From Liopterus haemorrhoidalis (lineage: Eukaryota > Arthropoda > Insecta > Coleoptera > Dytiscidae): 64,000 nt of DNA. Both the position numbers and the translations under genes were made by a program. The stretch lies in assembly GCA_963971575.1 (NCBI GenBank), contig OZ020623.1:16308980-16372979 (forward strand), given 5' to 3'. Position 1 is the stretch's first letter. Every line of letters starts with the position of its first letter. The notes below the pieces were generated by a model that was not told the DNA's origin, did not search any database, and was given only the letters and a program-made list of their open reading frames with translations. This document shows, piece by piece, positions 45,271 through 56,497 of this stretch.

Positions 45271-46551
45271 CAAGGTGTCTCAAAAGAAATTTTACATTTA
45301 GTGGATCGATTAAAAAAAAGTAAGCCGTATATAGAAAAAATGTTTATTAATTATTAAAATACACTTTTTGGGGATTTATTTCTTAAAAATAATATCGTCT
45401 AAATGTAGACCCTCGCGTTCTCGGCACTCATTTAATCGAACAGTAAAATTACTTATGACGTCTCGGCAGGTGGACTCAGGGATGGCTGCCATCTCGTGAC
45501 GGATATTTTCTTTCAAATGCGCCAGTGAAGTCGGTTTATTGGCGTAAACTTTAGATTTAAGATAACCCCATAGGAAAAAGTCCATAGGGGTTAAATCTGG
45601 ACTGCGTGGAGGCCAATTTATGTCACCTCTCCGGGAGATCAATTTGCCTGAGAAAATTTCACGAACACGTGGCAAAGACATATTGGACGTGTGTGAAGTT
45701 GGTTATAGCCAGGAAGGTTTTCCAGTTCAGGTACCAAGAAGTTGTCTAACATCTCCACATAACGCTCTGAATTCACTGTAACTGCACGCCCCCTTTCGTC
45801 TTCAAAAAAGTAAGGGCCGATAATTCCTCGCGCCGACATCGCAGCCCATACGGTCACTTTAGGCAAATGTAGGGATTTCTGATGTTTGCGTTTCGGATTC
45901 GTTGCACTCCAGTAGCGGCAGTTCTGCTTATTTACGTGGCCATTAAGATGAAAATGAGCTTCATCCGAAAACAAAATGTTGGTAAACGTTGAAAATCGCT
46001 CAATCACCTGATTTACGAATTTAAGCCTCTGACTGGCATCTTGGGGCTTTAATTCTTGCACCAATTGAATTTTGTAGGGGTGCAGCTTTAGGTCTTTGTG
46101 CATAATGCGATGTAATGATGATCTATGCACATTTAAAGCACTTGCGCGCTTCCGAATTGAAAGGTTCGGGTCGTCACGAACAGACTGATTAACATTCTTC
46201 ACGTTTTCTACCGTTCTTGATGACCTAGGTCGCCCGGATTTTGATTTATCCAGCGTTGTACCAGTCTCTTTAAACTTTTTAACCCAATGTCGAATGAGAG
46301 GAATGCTTGGCGCATCATTTAAGTGGCGAAAACCTCGAATACTGCAGAATTTTCTACGCGCTACAGTCGCCGAATCACCGTTTTTGTAAAACTCTCGCAC
46401 GCATAACACGCAGTCTGCTCCCGAGAAACGCTCCATAGCGACTAAATTCCCAAGAGCCAGGCTACCGATTGACATAACCCCCGCGCCCCTCGGCTACGTT
46501 GCGTTCACGCAGTAAGCTAAATAAATATAAAATTTCTTTTGAGACACCTTG
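45271..46551 (-). mobile_element. DD41D IS630-Tc1-mariner element, copy 2
   Basis: Same ends as copy 1 (CAAGGTGTCTCAAAAGAAAT) with TA flanks, 1281 bp, inserted in a Jockey element. The minus frame 45639-46475 (278 codons) covers the start MERFSGADCVLCVREFYKNG, HTH region, LKLHPYKIQLVQELKPQDAS, first catalytic Asp (ILFSDEAHFHLNGHVNKQNC) and GRAVTVNSERYVEMLDNFLV. A deletion of about 29 bases near 45700 removes the second Asp block and shifts the frame. The C-terminal frame 45376-45681 keeps PPRSPDLTPMDFFLWGYLKS and ends HLDDIIFKK. Lesions differ from copy 1. Confidence 0.9.
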
Positions 46552-46908
46552 TACAACAGCAGCAATAACAGTGACAGGGACGTGACTTAATTTAAGATTA
46601 AATATTAGAAAAAAATAGCTACCAGAAACTATACATACAACAGACATAAGTGATACATTATAAGTTACATTTTAAGTACTATTAGGATAGTTTGCCCCAT
46701 GTTATTAAGCTAGTTTCTTTTACGTGATACCACTGCTGTGAATAACTTTTCTTTTTGTTGAACCAGCAATAAATAGATTTAAAAAAAACAAGCGATCGAT
46801 GAACTTCAACCTGACTTGATTTCATATCTATGTAGTTAACTTATCGCGGTCCATTTTAATTCGGTTATAGAAAAGCACTTGTGTAAACAAAGGATAGCGT
46901 CTGATAAA

Positions 46909-47391
46909 CGTAAGTAGGAAATGTTCACTCTTGAAAATGACATAATAGAGATCTATCACTGTCCACAACATACGCACATAGAGCCATGTACACGTGAAGA
47001 GCGGCTTTCAGTACAGCCTCCTATTACCTAGCATAAATTAAAGACAAGGTATTTTACTACCTAAAAACAAATGCCTTGATCTTTGAAAGGAAACATATGT
47101 ATTTGAGATACCCTCCTCAATGATTGCTCACTGTAGCCACACCATTTCAGACGTGCTTTCTGTTGTGTGCATTGTATCTCTCGTGATAAATCAAATGATT
47201 TATTGAGAAACACCTTCGGGTATTCACCTGTTAAACACTCCCAAGATATCCATAAATAAAATAACCTATTACTGCTCACTTCATTATGAAGTCAATGTTA
47301 AGAATTTAACAATAAATTATTGGTCCATATTGATTATTATAGAAATCAAAGCAGTGGATAGGAAAAGTGAATGCTTCATTTTTGAATGAGA
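46909..47391. other. No recognised gene
   Basis: A 72-codon minus frame at 47061-47279 has several Cys and Trp codons but no family I recognise. Otherwise unassigned target sequence for the copia insertion. Confidence 0.3.
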
Positions 47392-47396
47392 GAATC

Positions 47397-47643
47397 TGTT
47401 GGAATCTCGGAGTACTTAAAGCGAGTAATAAACGGAAGCAAATAAGGCACAATAAACTGTAGAAAAGTATATTGATGACATTTTAATTAATTATTATTTT
47501 TTCAAAGAAAAAAACTTACTAATACATATTTCTATGGAAACTACATTGACATACATATAAATTAAATTATTGACATCTCTGCTGTCATAATATATGTCAT
47601 ACATTTGCTGTCAATGCCATAATGTATGTCACATATTCCAACA
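47397..47643 (-). repeat. copia 3' LTR
   Basis: 247 bp, ends TGTTGGAATC and GATTCCAACA-type inverted ends (TG...CA). It contains about 25 more bases than the other LTR near its left part (GAAGCAAATAAGGCACAATA region) and lacks a small GTCAGT block present there. Confidence 0.95.
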
Positions 47644-47669
47644 CCCCTTCTCACTGAAGCAGGTATCTC

Positions 47670-48330
47670 TTATTGAAGTCCCAGACTTCTGATAAACTGC
47701 AAAAATTGTTGTCTGGCCAAGGGCTTTGTGAATACATCTGCTAGCATCTTTTCTGATGGACAATATTGCATAGTTATCACCTTCTTTTCGCGTAGGTCTC
47801 GAAGTTGATGATAACAAACATCAATGTGTTTAGTACGTGCTCCAAACCGATCGGATTCGATCAATTTAATATAACCTTGGTTATCTTCATGGACAATTAT
47901 TGGTTGTTTGACCAATATACTCATGTTGAACAACAATTGTCGTAGCCACAATAGTTCCTTACTAGCATGTGAGGCTGCGATATATTCTGCCTCCGTAGAA
48001 GACATGGCTACTGTTGCTTGCTTTCGACTTGACCATGCTATAATTCCATTACCAAGCATGAATACATAGCCACTTGTCGATTTCCTGTCTTTTCTATCTC
48101 CGGCCCAATCTGCATCAACAAAACATTCCAATTCCAATCTTCCTTTTGAAGACAATCTCAATTTCTTGTTTATTGTCGTTGCAAGATATCGCATTAATTG
48201 TTTGACTGCTTTCCAGTCACTTTCGGTTGGCGTTTCTACGCATCTACATAAAAATCCGACAGCTGCTGCAATATCTGGCATAGACACTGTAGCAATATAT
48301 AATAATGATCCAATGAATCGTCTGTACTGT
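47670..48330 (-). pseudogene. copia RNase H region
   Basis: The frame entered after the shift reads RRFIGSLLYIATVSMPDIAA, then the RNase H domain with ECFVDADWAGDRKDRKSTSG, AMSSTEAEYIAASHASKELL and VHEDNQGYIKL, which supply the expected acidic residues. RTKHIDVCYHQLRDLREKKV follows, and it ends MLADVFTKPLARQQF near 47670. This domain appears intact within its own frame. Confidence 0.93.
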
Positions 48331-48333
48331 ACA

Positions 48334-49347
48334 TTATTTTGTAATTTTGAGATTATTAGAAGCCAGAAATCCAGTTTCCATTGGGGTCCCTACTGGTTTT
48401 GGCTCTAATAAATTATTTTCCTCCAACATTCTCGAAATCTTTGCTTTTTGATTGAGTAAAAATGATCCATCTGCTTCACGCTTTATCTGAATACCTAGAT
48501 AATGTCTGACATTTCCCAAATCTTTCATAATAAAATAATTACAGAGTTTAATACTCACATTTCTGGTTATTTCTTCGGATGCACCAGCAACTAACAAATC
48601 ATCTACATAGAGTAATACATAGATTTTAGTGCAGCTTTTCTCTATTCTAGAGTATAAACATTGATCAGCTAGTCCTCGCTCAAAACCTTGCTGCGTAAGT
48701 GCTTCGCTAGCTTTCTTGTTCCATGCACGTGCCGATTGCTTCAAACCATAAAGACTTTTTCGTAGTCTAAGTACTTTTTCCTCATGACTGGGCACTGTAA
48801 AACCTGGAGGCTGCTCCATATATATTTCTTCATCAAGTTCGCCATTCAAATATGCATTTTTCACATCCAGATGACGTACATGCAATTTTCTCTGTGCTGC
48901 TGTGACTAATAAAACTCGTACAGTTTCATGTTTTACTACAGGAGCAAATGTTTCATCATAGTCATCTCCATAACGCTGAAAAAACCCTCTAGCCACGAAA
49001 CGAGCCTTGTAGGTGTGAATATGTCCATCCCCATCTAATTTAGCCTTGAACAACCATTTACAAGTTATCGCTTTTCTCCCCGGTGGAAGTTCGCTGAGCT
49101 CCCACACCTTATGTTCTTTGAGAGAACGCATTTCTTCTTCAGCAGCAACAATCCATTGCCAACGTTCTCTCTCTGATAGTTTCAACATTTCTAACCACGT
49201 TTGTGGTTCCTTGACATAGTCTGTTTTTACTTTATAAACCAATCGCCTTGGTGGAACTCCCTTATTCCTGCGTTGTGAAATTCGCCTTTCAGATGTTGAA
49301 GAAACTTCTTCACCAGTCAAAATTTGTTCGTCAGATAAATTATCAGA
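48334..49347 (-). pseudogene. copia reverse transcriptase region
   Basis: Continues in phase after the TAG at 49348. It reads CKWLFKAKLDGDGHIHTYKA, RFVARGFFQRYGDDYDETFA, LDVKNAYLNGELDEEIYMEQ, KSLYGLKQSARAWN and IYVLLYVDDLLVAG. The palm Asp (LDVKNA) and the Y-V-D-D active site are present. It ends at a stop at 48334 caused by a frameshift just before the RRFIGSLLY segment. Confidence 0.93.
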
Positions 49348-50760
49348 CTAATCTTCATTACCTATCATTGTCTTCTTGTTGTCTTCCACTTCCGTCTGAG
49401 AATTAACTGCTTTTTCTGGTTTATTATTATCTTCTTCCGCACAATTTTCCCCTTCTTGCTTTAAATTCTGATATGTATTATGCTGTTTTACATTACTTTC
49501 AATAATTTTTACAGTACGACTAATCCAAATTTTATTTGTTTTTGGATTTAAAATTCTGTAATCCTTCGTATTAACATTGTTGCCAACAAGAACCCCTTCT
49601 TCGGCTTTACTATCCCATTTCCTCCTTTTTTGTTTTGGTACTAAAGAAAAGACTTGCGAGCCCAAAATTCTAATGTGACTAATATCAGGTTTTCTGCCCG
49701 TAAACAATTCAAACGGAGTTTTGTCAATACTTCGATTTGGCATTCGATTTTGTAGATAAGCCGCAGTTAAAACAGCCTCTCCCCAAAAGCGATTGTTGAA
49801 TCCAGCATTCAGTAACATACATTTTGCTGATTCCGTCAAAGATCTGTTCTTTCTCTCTGCCACTCCGTTTTGTTGCGGAGTGTATGCTACTGTTAACTGA
49901 TGCTGAATTCCTTCCTTTCGAAAGAAATTTTTCAACTCAGCTGAGACGTATTCTGTACCATTATCTGTACGTAGAGAAACAGGTTTCCTGCCAAATCTCG
50001 TTGTCATTTCAGCAACATATTCTCGTACGGCACCTGAAACCTCCGTTTTCGATTTAAGAAGTCGAATTACTGTAAAACGTGAATAGTCATCTATGAAAGT
50101 TAATATATATCTGTTACCACTAGGAGTAGGTGTTTGCATTGGCCCACACAGATCAGAGTGAATTAGTTGTAGTGACTCTTTTTCTCTATGCTTACTTCTA
50201 GAAAATTTCATTTGAGCTAATTTACCTTTAATACAATGTTCGCATACAATGTCCTCATTGCACGATTTTACTTGTATTCCCGTGGCTAATTTTTCATGTA
50301 GTAATTGCTTGATCACCGCTGGATCCCTGTGACCCAAACGGCGGTGCCACTGATGAGCATATACTGCAGTGCTTGCTATGCGAACCGATACTTGTGTCTC
50401 TTCTATCTGTAACTTGTACAAATTGCCATTGCTCCTACATTGTGCCAACATTTTTCGACCCTGATATATACTACAAGTGTTACCATTAAATATTATTTTA
50501 TGACCTTGTCTGGTTATTTTATGAACGGATAACAATCCACCATCAAGTTGTGGAATGTAAAATACATCATTAACTTTAATTAACTGGGTTTTACCATTCA
50601 AAAGTTTACATTTAAGCACACCATCTCCAATCCCTCTGGCTTCCAGAGATGAGCCATCCGCAAGAAATACTTTTGTAGAATTTTCACGTAAACTTGTGAA
50701 AAATGTACGATTATTTGTCATGTGGTTCGTGGCCCCCGAATCAACATACCATCATATTAC
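49348..50760 (-). pseudogene. copia protease-integrase region
   Basis: Frame of about 465 codons. Just before the first Met at 50721 lies WYVDSGATNHM with the aspartic protease D-S-G motif, but a stop codon directly precedes it. The integrase has HRRLGH and C-x2-C zinc ligands and a complete DDE set: Asp in LIHSDLCGPM, Asp in LRTDNGTEY and Glu in QQNGVAERKNR. The frame ends at a TAG at 49348-49350. The reverse transcriptase frame resumes immediately in the same phase, so this is a single-codon interruption. Confidence 0.93.
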
Positions 50761-51017
50761 TCATCTTAATCATCTTACTGCACGTGCCTCTTCACGGACT
50801 TGAAAGTTAGTGTACTTCGTTGAGGTACTTTCTTCCGTTTTCACTGCCTTGACTGATTTTATAGGCATGTCCTTCTGTGGCGACCTTTTGAAGAAATAAC
50901 AGTCTTCCTTAAGATGTCCAGACTTCTTCCAATAGAAACAGGTTCTTGTTTCTTTGCTGTTGCTTCCCTTACCAGTTTTACCTTTCTTATAAAAATATTG
51001 GGTTGTTTTGTTTTCTT

Positions 51018-51611
51018 TTAAATGAAGCGCTGTTTCATGGTTGAGTCACCACTTTCAACCCTTCTTAGATATTCATCCATTATTTTCCCAGTAACATATT
51101 CTACAGTTAAATCATCTTCGTCACGGCCTTCCAGTGCTGTAACTAGTGTCGAAAATGATTCTGGCAGACTAACAAGCAAAACAGTTACAATTTTATCATC
51201 TTCGAGCGGTTTACCTGATCCTCGTAGCAATCCTACAACCTCCATGATTGAATCAATATGGCTATTCATTGATCCACCACGATATTGTATACTATACAAT
51301 TTTCTTCGTAGATACTATCTACTACCGAAAGTCGACCTCTCGTACTTCCTAGACAATGCTTGCCAAATATCGTAAGCATCATCAAGATGAGCAAAATGGA
51401 TCAATTGACTGTCCTCCACGCTTAGTGTGATGTAAGCCATGGCTTTATTATTCCGCTTTTTCCAATCGACCGTTACCTTTTCCGGCCTTGGTTCCATTAT
51501 AACGTCCCACAAATCATCTCTAACTAAAATAGCTTTAATTTTTACCTTCCAAAAAACATAATTGCCACCATTCAATAATGGGATGTTCAGTTTTACATTG
51601 TCTTGAGCCAT
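51018..51611 (-). pseudogene. copia Gag region
   Basis: The ATG at 51611 opens MAQDNVKLNIPLLNGGNYVF, the typical start of copia Gag (UBN2/DUF4219-type). The frame meets one stop at 51315-51317 and then continues in the same frame through LVSLPESFSTLVTALEGRDE to 51018. Further on (about 50930-50985, another frame) the nucleocapsid knuckle reads CFYWKKSGHLKEDC. Its second Cys has become Trp, so zinc binding would be lost. Confidence 0.9.
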
Positions 51612-51659
51612 TATAAATGCTGAATGATATCTGGCAACTTCACTGGTAAATTATAGTTA

Positions 51660-52440
51660 ACTAGGAGCCTCAGCCCGGCTACGCCGGTCTTCTCCCGTAC
51701 GTTGTCAAAACTCGTCGCTTCGCGACTCGTTTTAATATAATAAGGCATTTTGTCGCACTTGTCGATTATAAAACTCGTCGCTCATCTTTTTTTAACACTA
51801 TTTTATGGAAATTCCCCCTGCAAACGTCCTAAGTTTTATCGTTAATTCACCTTACATACTTAATTAGTTTTCTTCTGTCAAGAAATACGTTCAAAATGTG
51901 AAAACTCGTCACATTTTAAATTGAAAAAAATTTGACAGATGTCACCTTTTGAAATCTTGTAAGCATATTTTTGTCTCAAAATGATCCAATAATGGCCAAG
52001 ATCCTTTGAAAAATATTTTCCGATGCTTCAAAATATTATCTCGCACGTCAAAAAAGCTACATTGAACCATTATCACCACTTAACACTTTCATTAACCCTG
52101 AAATTTTTAATATATATAAATCTTTTTTAACACTATTTTATGGAAATTCGACCTGCAAATGTCTTAAATTTTATTGTTACTTCACCTTAAATCCATAATT
52201 AGTATTCTTCTGTCAAGAAACACGTTCAAAATGAGAAATCTCGTCCCATTTTAAAATGCAAACAATTTGGCAACTGTCTCCTTTTGAAACATTGTAAGCA
52301 TATTTTTGCCTCAAAATGCTCAAATAATGGCCCACATTCTTTGAAAAATGTTTTCTGATACCTCAAAATATTATCTCGCACCATTATTACCATTTAACAC
52401 TTTGATTCTCGTCGTAAATTTTCTGGACCGGCCGTCTTGT
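51660..52440 (-). mobile_element. Helitron-like insertion in the copia leader, two 330-bp tandem units
   Basis: On the minus strand the left edge reads GCGTAGCCGGGCTGAGGCTC then CTAG before T, a Helitron-type 3' end. Inside, AACACTATTTTATGGAAATT begins two parallel units at about 51795 and 52128. Both contain TTCTTCTGTCAAGAAA, TTTTGAAA-TTGTAAGCATATTTTTG and CAAAATATTATCTCGCAC. The copia leader would be a few hundred bases without it. The 5' end is not resolved. Confidence 0.55.
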
Positions 52441-52772
52441 ATTAAGAATATTTTTGAATTATCGTTGATAAAACCTGTCCGTGCCGATCAATGGTGACTT
52501 TGATTCGAAATGGTTTCGAGGAAAAAATGCATGATTTTTATCAATAAAAATTAGTCAGTACCCCCTGTCGAAATAAAATTAAGCCTAAGCACTAAAAAAA
52601 TATCACCCGGATAAAACGGCGGTTCATTTTCCTCTCTCCGTGTTACCGGAAAAATGAAGATACACCAGAAGTTGAATAGAACATACATACCAACACTTGT
52701 ACAATATAATAGTAGATTTTATATGAGTTAAACACGACAGTACTATACAGCCCATAACTTGTTGGAATAACA

Positions 52773-52786
52773 CTGGGCCCATAACC
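52773..52786 (-). promoter_or_regulatory. copia primer-binding site, initiator tRNA-Met half molecule
   Basis: Directly inside the 5' LTR the minus strand reads GGTTATGGGCCCAG. It is complementary to the anticodon region of initiator tRNA-Met, the internal site used by Drosophila copia. The junction is partly duplicated: CCCATAACTTGTTGGAAT at 52751-52768 repeats CCCATAACCTGTTGGAAT at the LTR edge. Confidence 0.85.
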
Positions 52787-53008
52787 TGTTGGAATCTCGG
52801 AGTACTTAAAGCGAGTAATAAACGGAAAAGTATATTGATGATATTTCAATTAATTATTATTTTTTCAAAAAAACTTACTAATACATATTTCTATGGAAAC
52901 TACATTGACATACATATAAATACAATTATTGACATCTCTGCTGTCAGTGTCATAATATATGTCATACATTTGCTGTCAATGTCATAAAGTATGTCACATA
53001 TTCCAACA
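52787..53008 (-). repeat. copia 5' LTR
   Basis: 222 bp, otherwise nearly identical to the 3' LTR. The differences are a roughly 25-bp indel, a 6-bp indel and a handful of substitutions. Confidence 0.95.
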
Positions 53009-53032
53009 GAATCTCTCATATAATTATGCACA

Positions 53033-54475
53033 CATCGGAAATTTCTAGGGATATAAAACAATATATGAAAATAAATAGCGTATAATTTATTTTGTACGTT
53101 TATTGTATTCTATCAATTAAAATCAGCTATATGTTATTTATAAAAATAACCAATATTTGAAAAAAAAAAAATTAAGGTACAGAATACTAAAAAATGAAAA
53201 AATAAACAAATGCTAATAGAGAGTATGACCTCCACATTGGTTGATCAAAGCCCTACATCTGCGATTCATGGACAAAATAACATCGATATCTTCTTGAGGT
53301 AACTGTGCCCATTCTGCTCTTAGAAGCTAAAATTATCGTGGATGTTATCCATATGTAGAGTAATTCTTCTCTTAAGCATGTCCCACACATGTTCAATCGG
53401 ATTTAGATCCGGTGACTATGCTGGCCATGATATCGTATCAATACCTTCGTTATCCAGCCAGTTCGTAACAATTCGCGCAACATGTGGCCGAACATTATCC
53501 TGAGCAGGATGAAACTGATCACCAACAGCACCACGAAATTGACGTACAATAAGTTGAATAATATTATCCAAATATTGTTGTGCTGTTAAAAAACCATTGG
53601 GAAAAACGAGATCAGTTCTACTGTCAATGATTATCCCACTCCATGCTATAACAGTACCACTTCAGTAACTGTGAACTTCCTGGACGTACCTCAAACGTTT
53701 CAAATTACAGGATCTTCTCCATACCCTTGTTCCACGAGAATCTGGATGAATTCCAAATCTGGACTCATCAGTAAACAAAACTGTAGCCCAATCATTATCA
53801 CACCAATATTGAAAATTGTGACACCAGTCTAATCTTGCTCTGCGATTGCCTGTAGAAAAGGGTTGCCATCTTATTGGTCGTCGAGATAGAATATTACCTT
53901 TGTGGAGACGATACAGTATCACGACCAACGGTTAAGTTATGCGCTCGCTGTAACTCCCTTACCAATTCGGGGGCTGTAATAGAAGAGTGTCTTCTAGCAT
54001 TTAAGACCAAAAATCTGTCTACACCTGCTGTTGTACAGCGACCACGTCCCGTATGTTATTCGGCCGGACTCCCTGTTTCCCTATAACGTTTCCCTAACCA
54101 ACTGATGACATTTTGAGAAACTCCTATCCGCTTGGCTACATCAGCTTGCCTGAAGCCAGCTTGAAGAAGTCCCAGCGCACGATTCATCTCGTGGATAGTT
54201 AAATGCTGTCGCTTCATTATTAAAAAAGAATACCACTACTTTTAAAAACACTGCAATTATTAATATAAACGTTTCAAATCTAATTAAAATGAAACATGTG
54301 ATCAACCTACGGACCATGTACTGCATAAAATTTGTCAAATTTGTATTTGTTTTGTCTTGTTGGTTATTGTTTTTAGTTGTTTACCATATTCATTATTGCC
54401 TACTTTAATTGAAATACAACATTAAATGTTCAATAAGCAATATATTTTTTTCAATATCCCTAGACTTTTCCGATG
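53033..54475 (-). pseudogene. Tc1-like transposon, DD34E, mutated
   Basis: Ends CATCGGAAATTTCTAGGGAT and the complement of CATCGGAAAAGTCTAGGGAT. The minus-strand ATG at 54217 opens MKRQHLTIHEMNRALGLLQA and VAKRIGVSQNVISW (paired helix-turn-helix). A stop follows SPAE near 54060. The catalytic part includes VLFTDESRFGIHPDS (first Asp), AQDNVRPHVARIV (second Asp) and SPDLNPIEHVWD (Glu), 34 residues after the second Asp. A stop replaces one residue just before SPDLN (near 53420). The reading ends at 53213, about 335 codons, the normal Tc1 length. Confidence 0.9.
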
Positions 54476-54902
54476 TATATATATATATATACATAGTGAA
54501 TCATAGGTGTTGTTTTGAACAATAATCGATTGGCTGTATAGTTCAAAGAAACATAGAACCTCTCATTTATATATTATAGTTTGAGAAACAGTGTGCAGCA
54601 TATCCTTTCTCATTATTCTAAGTGAAAAACATACAAATTATCATTCATGAGTATGAAATTAAACTGTAGATTGTGTTTATTGAAGACAAACGGAACTGAC
54701 TGTTGTTGCAGATAATGTTAATTCAGAGAGCTGTGCTGGAGCACTCGTGTTCTTTCAAAGTTAAATGGTGTATACGTCTAGTATGTGCAACTAAGTACAC
54801 CACTTGGTGCATGATACTGTTTTCAAAGGAGTTAGTTCGAAATGGAGTCACTTATACTTAGTCCTAAATAATAGCACAGATATTTTCAAAATAAATGTTA
54901 AC
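54476..54902. other. No recognised feature
   Basis: AT-rich interval between Tc1 and mariner F4-B, no supported frames. Confidence 0.4.
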
Positions 54903-56495
54903 ACGTAGGTCGGTAGGAAAGTTTTGAAATACGGCTGTATAAATAAACATAGCAAATTTATTCTTGTATCATTAAAAATACCATTCAAAACATGACAGAT
55001 ACATTGATAAATGAGCAAATGTAGACTTATCAATATGAGTGAGTTAATGCGACGAGATAATCGTGCAATAATTTTGTACAATTTCAAACGTGGTTTGTCT
55101 GCGGAAGAGTGTATCTGCGAAATGTTTATTTTTTCTGAGAAATGACCAAGTCGGAGTACAGTGTTTCATTGGTAAAAAAAATCGAAGAGAAATTTATAAC
55201 CTAGATGATGATCCCCTTTCAAAATCTACTAGATGAAAATAGGCGAATGACAGCAGATAAAGGAGTCTTTGAAAATGAATGCACCAGCTATTCGTTCTGT
55301 TCTTCACGACCATCTGGAAGTTAGACAAATTTGCACGCTATGGGTACCCCACAACCTGACTGATACACAACAATAAGAGTTGAATGGTATCGAAAAATGT
55401 TTAAAAACATTAAAGCCTGGAACAAAATGCACAGCTCGCTACGGCGTCAGCTCGCCGTCATTTGCGACGGCGTTGCGTTAGCGCCGTTGAGAGCGGCGTT
55501 GAGTTTTCGCCTGCACACAATGCAATAATTTTTAACGCCGTCAAAGTAACAAGTGACAACCTGTATCTGTGTTTATAGGTGCACTTTCTTTTATTAAAGT
55601 TATAATGAATGATGAAGACTTGTGTGTGATGTTATTTATGTTGTATGCAAGTTATTTATACATACAAACACTTTACCATTCTACGTCAACATTCAACGGC
55701 GTCAAATGTTGGAAGTTGACGAACATTCAATATCAACGGCGTAGAATGCTATTCAGACGTTGCCTATTCTGTGCACTTGCGTACGACAGCTTGATTTTAA
55801 CTTTCGTCTGACAGATAGCGCCATCCAAACGCCGTTAACGCGCCGTAGAACTCGTTGCATTCTGTTCCCCACTTAAAATGGGACACTCTTAATTCGTGAA
55901 CTCGACTGTGACAGAACGAAACATGGCTTAATTATTTTGATGTTCCATCAAATTCAAGAAACAAGAAGACGAAGAAACTCCAACCGCGGTAAAACAATCA
56001 AGATCTGTGAAAAAGAAAATGATTGTATTCTTCGGTAAGCAGGAAATTATTATGAGAATTCTTCTAGAAGAGCAAAAAATTGTTACAGCCAACTGGTACG
56101 TTGAGTTTTATTTACCTTAGTTGATTCAGTCTCTTCGAAACTTACGGACACAGTCAAGCCTTGATACTTGGCGCTTGCAAGATAATGCCTTGCCCATCGA
56201 GCTCAGTTTACTAAAGAATTTTTGAATAATAATAATTTTTGACTACAAGTGTTACAATATTCTCCGTATAATCCAGATCTTGTTTCTTGTGATTCTGGAC
56301 TCTTCCCTTCCATCAAGGATAAGCTTTAGCAGCCTGGGACCAAACCTATGCCAAAGTACCAACTGAAAAGTGGGAAAACATTTTTAACACGTGGTTTATA
56401 CGTATGAGGAAGTGTATTGAACGTGATGAGTAGTACTTTGAAAAAGTATAAAAAGTAAGCCCATATCTCAAAACTTTCCAAGCGCCCGGCGTATA
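54903..56495 (+). pseudogene. mariner transposase copy F4-B with TTAA-flanked MITE
   Basis: The ends ACGTAGGTCGGTAGGAAAGT and the complement of ACGCCGGGCGCTTGGAAAGT bound the copy. The plus strand begins MSELMRRDNRAIILYNFKRG at 55033. Later segments match the F4 linker (MNAPAIRSVLHDHLEVRQIC), WVPHNLTD, the first catalytic region after the MITE, and the C-terminus near 56360-56450. Small deletions and frameshifts are frequent, and the second and third catalytic blocks near 56190-56300 are decayed. The MITE lies at 55414-55872. Confidence 0.85.
55414..55872. mobile_element. 459-bp TTAA-flanked MITE with GC-rich ends
   Basis: TTAA lies at 55410-55413 and 55873-55876. Near the ends, GGAACAAAATGCACAGCTCG and the complement of CGAGTTGCATTCTGTTCC pair, followed by CTACGGCG in both arms. 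The ends are rich in ACGGCGTT/AACGCCG words, unlike the AT-rich surroundings. TTAA targets are characteristic of piggyBac-type elements. The 80-codon frame inside is not conserved with anything I know. Confidence 0.75.
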
Positions 56496-56497
56496 TA

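Larger units (their letters stand above)
44442..46790 (+). mobile_element. Jockey-like non-LTR retrotransposon, 5'-truncated, itself interrupted twice
   Basis: The plus strand 44445-44650 reads EMINELQKAVTT-type sequence, then SREXHPQQIRINEQLICWN-like and VRYLGV. After a solo-LTR-like insert it continues at 44836: WTSHMKMKLQLAHQRLHQLF, KVKCAWLLYKSLIQPLFMYA, LKLQALQNQILRITVNAPWF. This is the Jockey region from the end of the reverse transcriptase to the C-terminus. A DD41D element interrupts at a TA (45269-45270), and the 3' end resumes at 46552 with an A tail at 46780-46790. AGCGAT at 44436-44441 and 46791-46796 is a probable 6-bp duplication. Confidence 0.8.
43196..46908 (-). pseudogene. mariner transposase copy F2-B with nested insertions
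   Basis: Minus strand, same family as 13806-15740. Recognisable parts are the 5' terminal part at 46840-46908 (matching 15635-15700), the DNA-binding region at 44170-44430, the first catalytic block near 44040-44075, and WWDMEGVLYYELLKPKN with QLERLNDNLIRKRP at 43840-43950. The 3' coding end and terminal region lie at 43196-43560. It is interrupted by an I-like retroposon tail (43574-43829) and a Jockey element (44442-46790), each with a target duplication. Frameshifted and inactive. Confidence 0.82.
47397..53008 (-). mobile_element. Ty1/copia LTR retrotransposon, complete but mutated
   Basis: A 5.6-kb element with two LTRs and a 5-bp duplication GAATC (47392-47396 and 53009-53013). Minus strand order: LTR, primer site for initiator tRNA-Met, leader (with a foreign insert), Gag, protease, integrase, reverse transcriptase, RNase H, polypurine tract GAGAAGGGG (47652-47644), LTR. 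Integrase before reverse transcriptase is the copia order. Premature stops in Gag, at the protease start and between integrase and reverse transcriptase, plus a frameshift before RNase H, make it inactive. Confidence 0.97.
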
